A DNA stretch of 5,463 nucleotides from NCBI GenBank assembly GCA_013002105.1, contig JABDKS010000956.1, forward strand, positions 1 to 5,463, read 5' to 3'. This DNA is from Pirellulaceae bacterium. Its GTDB lineage: Bacteria > Planctomycetota > Planctomycetia > Pirellulales > Pirellulaceae. Both the position numbers and the translations under genes were made by a program. Position 1 is the first letter of the stretch. Every line of letters starts with the position of its first letter. The notes below the pieces were generated by a model. It was not told where the DNA came from, ran no database searches, and saw nothing but the letters and a program-made list of their open reading frames with translations. Shown here piece after piece: positions 4,600 through 5,463 of the stretch.

Positions 4600-5096
4600 C
4601 TACCGCTGCTCTTTCCCATCGTGATGGGTGACGGTGTGAGTTCAAGAAGATCGGGCCATTGCCCGACCGATCCAACTTTGAATTTTCTCATGTCGTACCG
4701 TTGAAAGTGATTGGACCAAACCCGCAGGCTACCGTGATCCCCATTTTCCGAGATCAAATAGATCGCTGCGCGGCCACCGGTCTCGCCCGGACGCGAAAAA
4801 CGAGTTCTCTGTCCCGCACCGCATTTGACCAGTGGGGTCCGATCGAACGTGGCGTTATCGTGCTCGCGACGGTGGTGCGCCGCGACGTCATCGCCAGTGC
4901 GCAGTTCCTTCAACCAATCGATCTGGTGGATGGCTGCACCATCGTACCAACCACGCGTGGTGCCTTGACGCTTGTGGTAGCGGATCCGAATCGTTGTCCC
5001 ATCGAAGCTGATCGATTCCGGTTCCATCGCTCCGTTGCGCCAACGCACCGGAAGAGGCATTTTCACAGGAAAAGGATTTTGAAATCCGATCATCAT
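4596..5096 (-). CDS. Unrecognised soluble protein, 166 residues
   Basis: I do not recognise this protein. The codons are regular along the whole length and it is boxed in by same-strand neighbours, 6 nt after one stop and with a 4-nt stop-start overlap to the next gene. Together these make it very likely real. There is no signal peptide or membrane helix, so it is probably cytoplasmic. It is rich in Arg, His, Trp and Tyr. Notable stretches are SFDGTTIRIRYHKRQGTTRG (30-49), the His/Arg patch AAHHRREHD (72-80), and AAIYLISENGDHGSLRVWSN (110-129), which alternates like beta strands. There is a single cysteine, at residue 92. Two adjacent ATGs (5096 and 5093) are possible starts. AGGA lies 4 nt before the first and 7 nt before the second, so 5093 is slightly better spaced; the difference is one residue. 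Confidence 0.8.
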   Translation of the reverse strand: MMIGFQNPFPVKMPLPVRWRNGAMEPESISFDGTTIRIRYHKRQGTTRGWYDGAAIHQIDWLKELRTGDDVAAHHRREHDNATFDRTPLVKCGAGQRTRFSRPGETGGRAAIYLISENGDHGSLRVWSNHFQRYDMRKFKVGSVGQWPDLLELTPSPITMGKSSGR

Positions 5097-5102
5097 CGCA
5101 TC

Positions 5103-5463
5103 CTACTCGCCGGGATCATCTGGCATCGGAGACAATTTGGCCAGTAACTCGGTAGCCTCGGCAGCCAACTGCGGATCGGATGATGTGGTCAACCCTTGCA
5201 AGTCATCCAAGTACTCCGATTGAACCCAGGTTCGACCCGCTGGATCATCTGCGACAAGTTTGGCGAACTCACTGATGACCGCTCGCTGCGTAGTTGAATC
5301 TCCTTGTGCCAACGCATCGTGATAGGCCTGAACCACAGCGACGCTGAAGAAGTCTGCCATTGCGTCCCCGTCGATCACGACACGGTTGGGTAGGTCCCTT
5401 GCCCATGCCACCACGCGGACAACGCCCCAGGCGGCGAACACACCAGACACAACGGTGACCAAG
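5103..5463 (-). CDS. Single-helix membrane protein, 5' end outside window
   Basis: The frame is open from the right edge to a TAG at 5103-5105, giving 119 visible residues. A TTG at 5462 could act as a start, but nothing upstream is visible and the gene more likely begins outside. The visible N-terminus is a hydrophobic helix (VTVVSGVFAAWGVVRVVAWA, residues 2-21). It is followed by an acidic, Ala-rich, mainly helical region (about 33-110: FFSVAVVQAYHDALAQGD, AVISEFAKLVADD, AAEATELLAKL) and a DDPGE tail. This suggests a membrane-anchored helical domain. I do not recognise a family. The next gene starts 6 nt after its stop, and the stop codon adjoins that gene's AGGA site, indicating one transcript. 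Confidence 0.72.
   Translation of the reverse strand, partial: LVTVVSGVFAAWGVVRVVAWARDLPNRVVIDGDAMADFFSVAVVQAYHDALAQGDSTTQRAVISEFAKLVADDPAGRTWVQSEYLDDLQGLTTSSDPQLAAEATELLAKLSPMPDDPGE

Overview
The window looks like chromosomal DNA of a planctomycete, most likely a Pirellulaceae/Rhodopirellula-like organism. The grounds are a DUF1598 protein, a TIGR03067-type protein, a membrane-anchored leucine-rich-repeat protein with planctomycete-style repeats, and many small secreted or lipoprotein genes of no known function. It is moderately GC-rich, and Shine-Dalgarno sites are weak or absent for several genes. Every gene I can support is on the minus strand, so transcription runs from high to low coordinates.

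From the right edge, 5463 to 3973 holds a compact three-gene run. A protein with one apparent membrane helix, cut by the window edge, is followed after 6 nt by an unrecognised 166-residue soluble protein. Its stop codon overlaps the start of a secreted protein with a PsbP/Mog1-like domain. That last protein carries an in-frame 18-bp tandem repeat just after its signal peptide. Positions 3555-3972 hold no convincing gene. Positions 3554-2854 hold a 68-residue two-helix membrane protein and a 115-residue coiled-coil lipoprotein, with two strong inverted repeats in the 146-bp gap between them.

Positions 2853-2514 are non-coding but hold a plausible sigma-70-type promoter with several dyads. This promoter probably drives the TIGR03067-type gene (2133-2513) and then the leucine-rich-repeat gene (1466-2071). 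Next come a very small acidic ORF with a good ribosome binding site (1214-1363), a leader with a perfect 9-bp inverted repeat, and the first 343 codons of a DUF1598 secreted protein that runs off the left edge.

Most proteins here are exported, membrane-anchored or lipidated, so the window reads as a cluster of cell-envelope genes of unknown function. There is no sign of a mobile element, CRISPR array, rRNA, tRNA or recognisable defence system. The most interesting signals are the hexapeptide repeat in the PsbP-like protein and the dyad-rich leaders of three genes (TIGR03067-type, lipoprotein and DUF1598). The overlapping cluster around the unrecognised 166-residue protein and the small acidic ORF also deserve a look.
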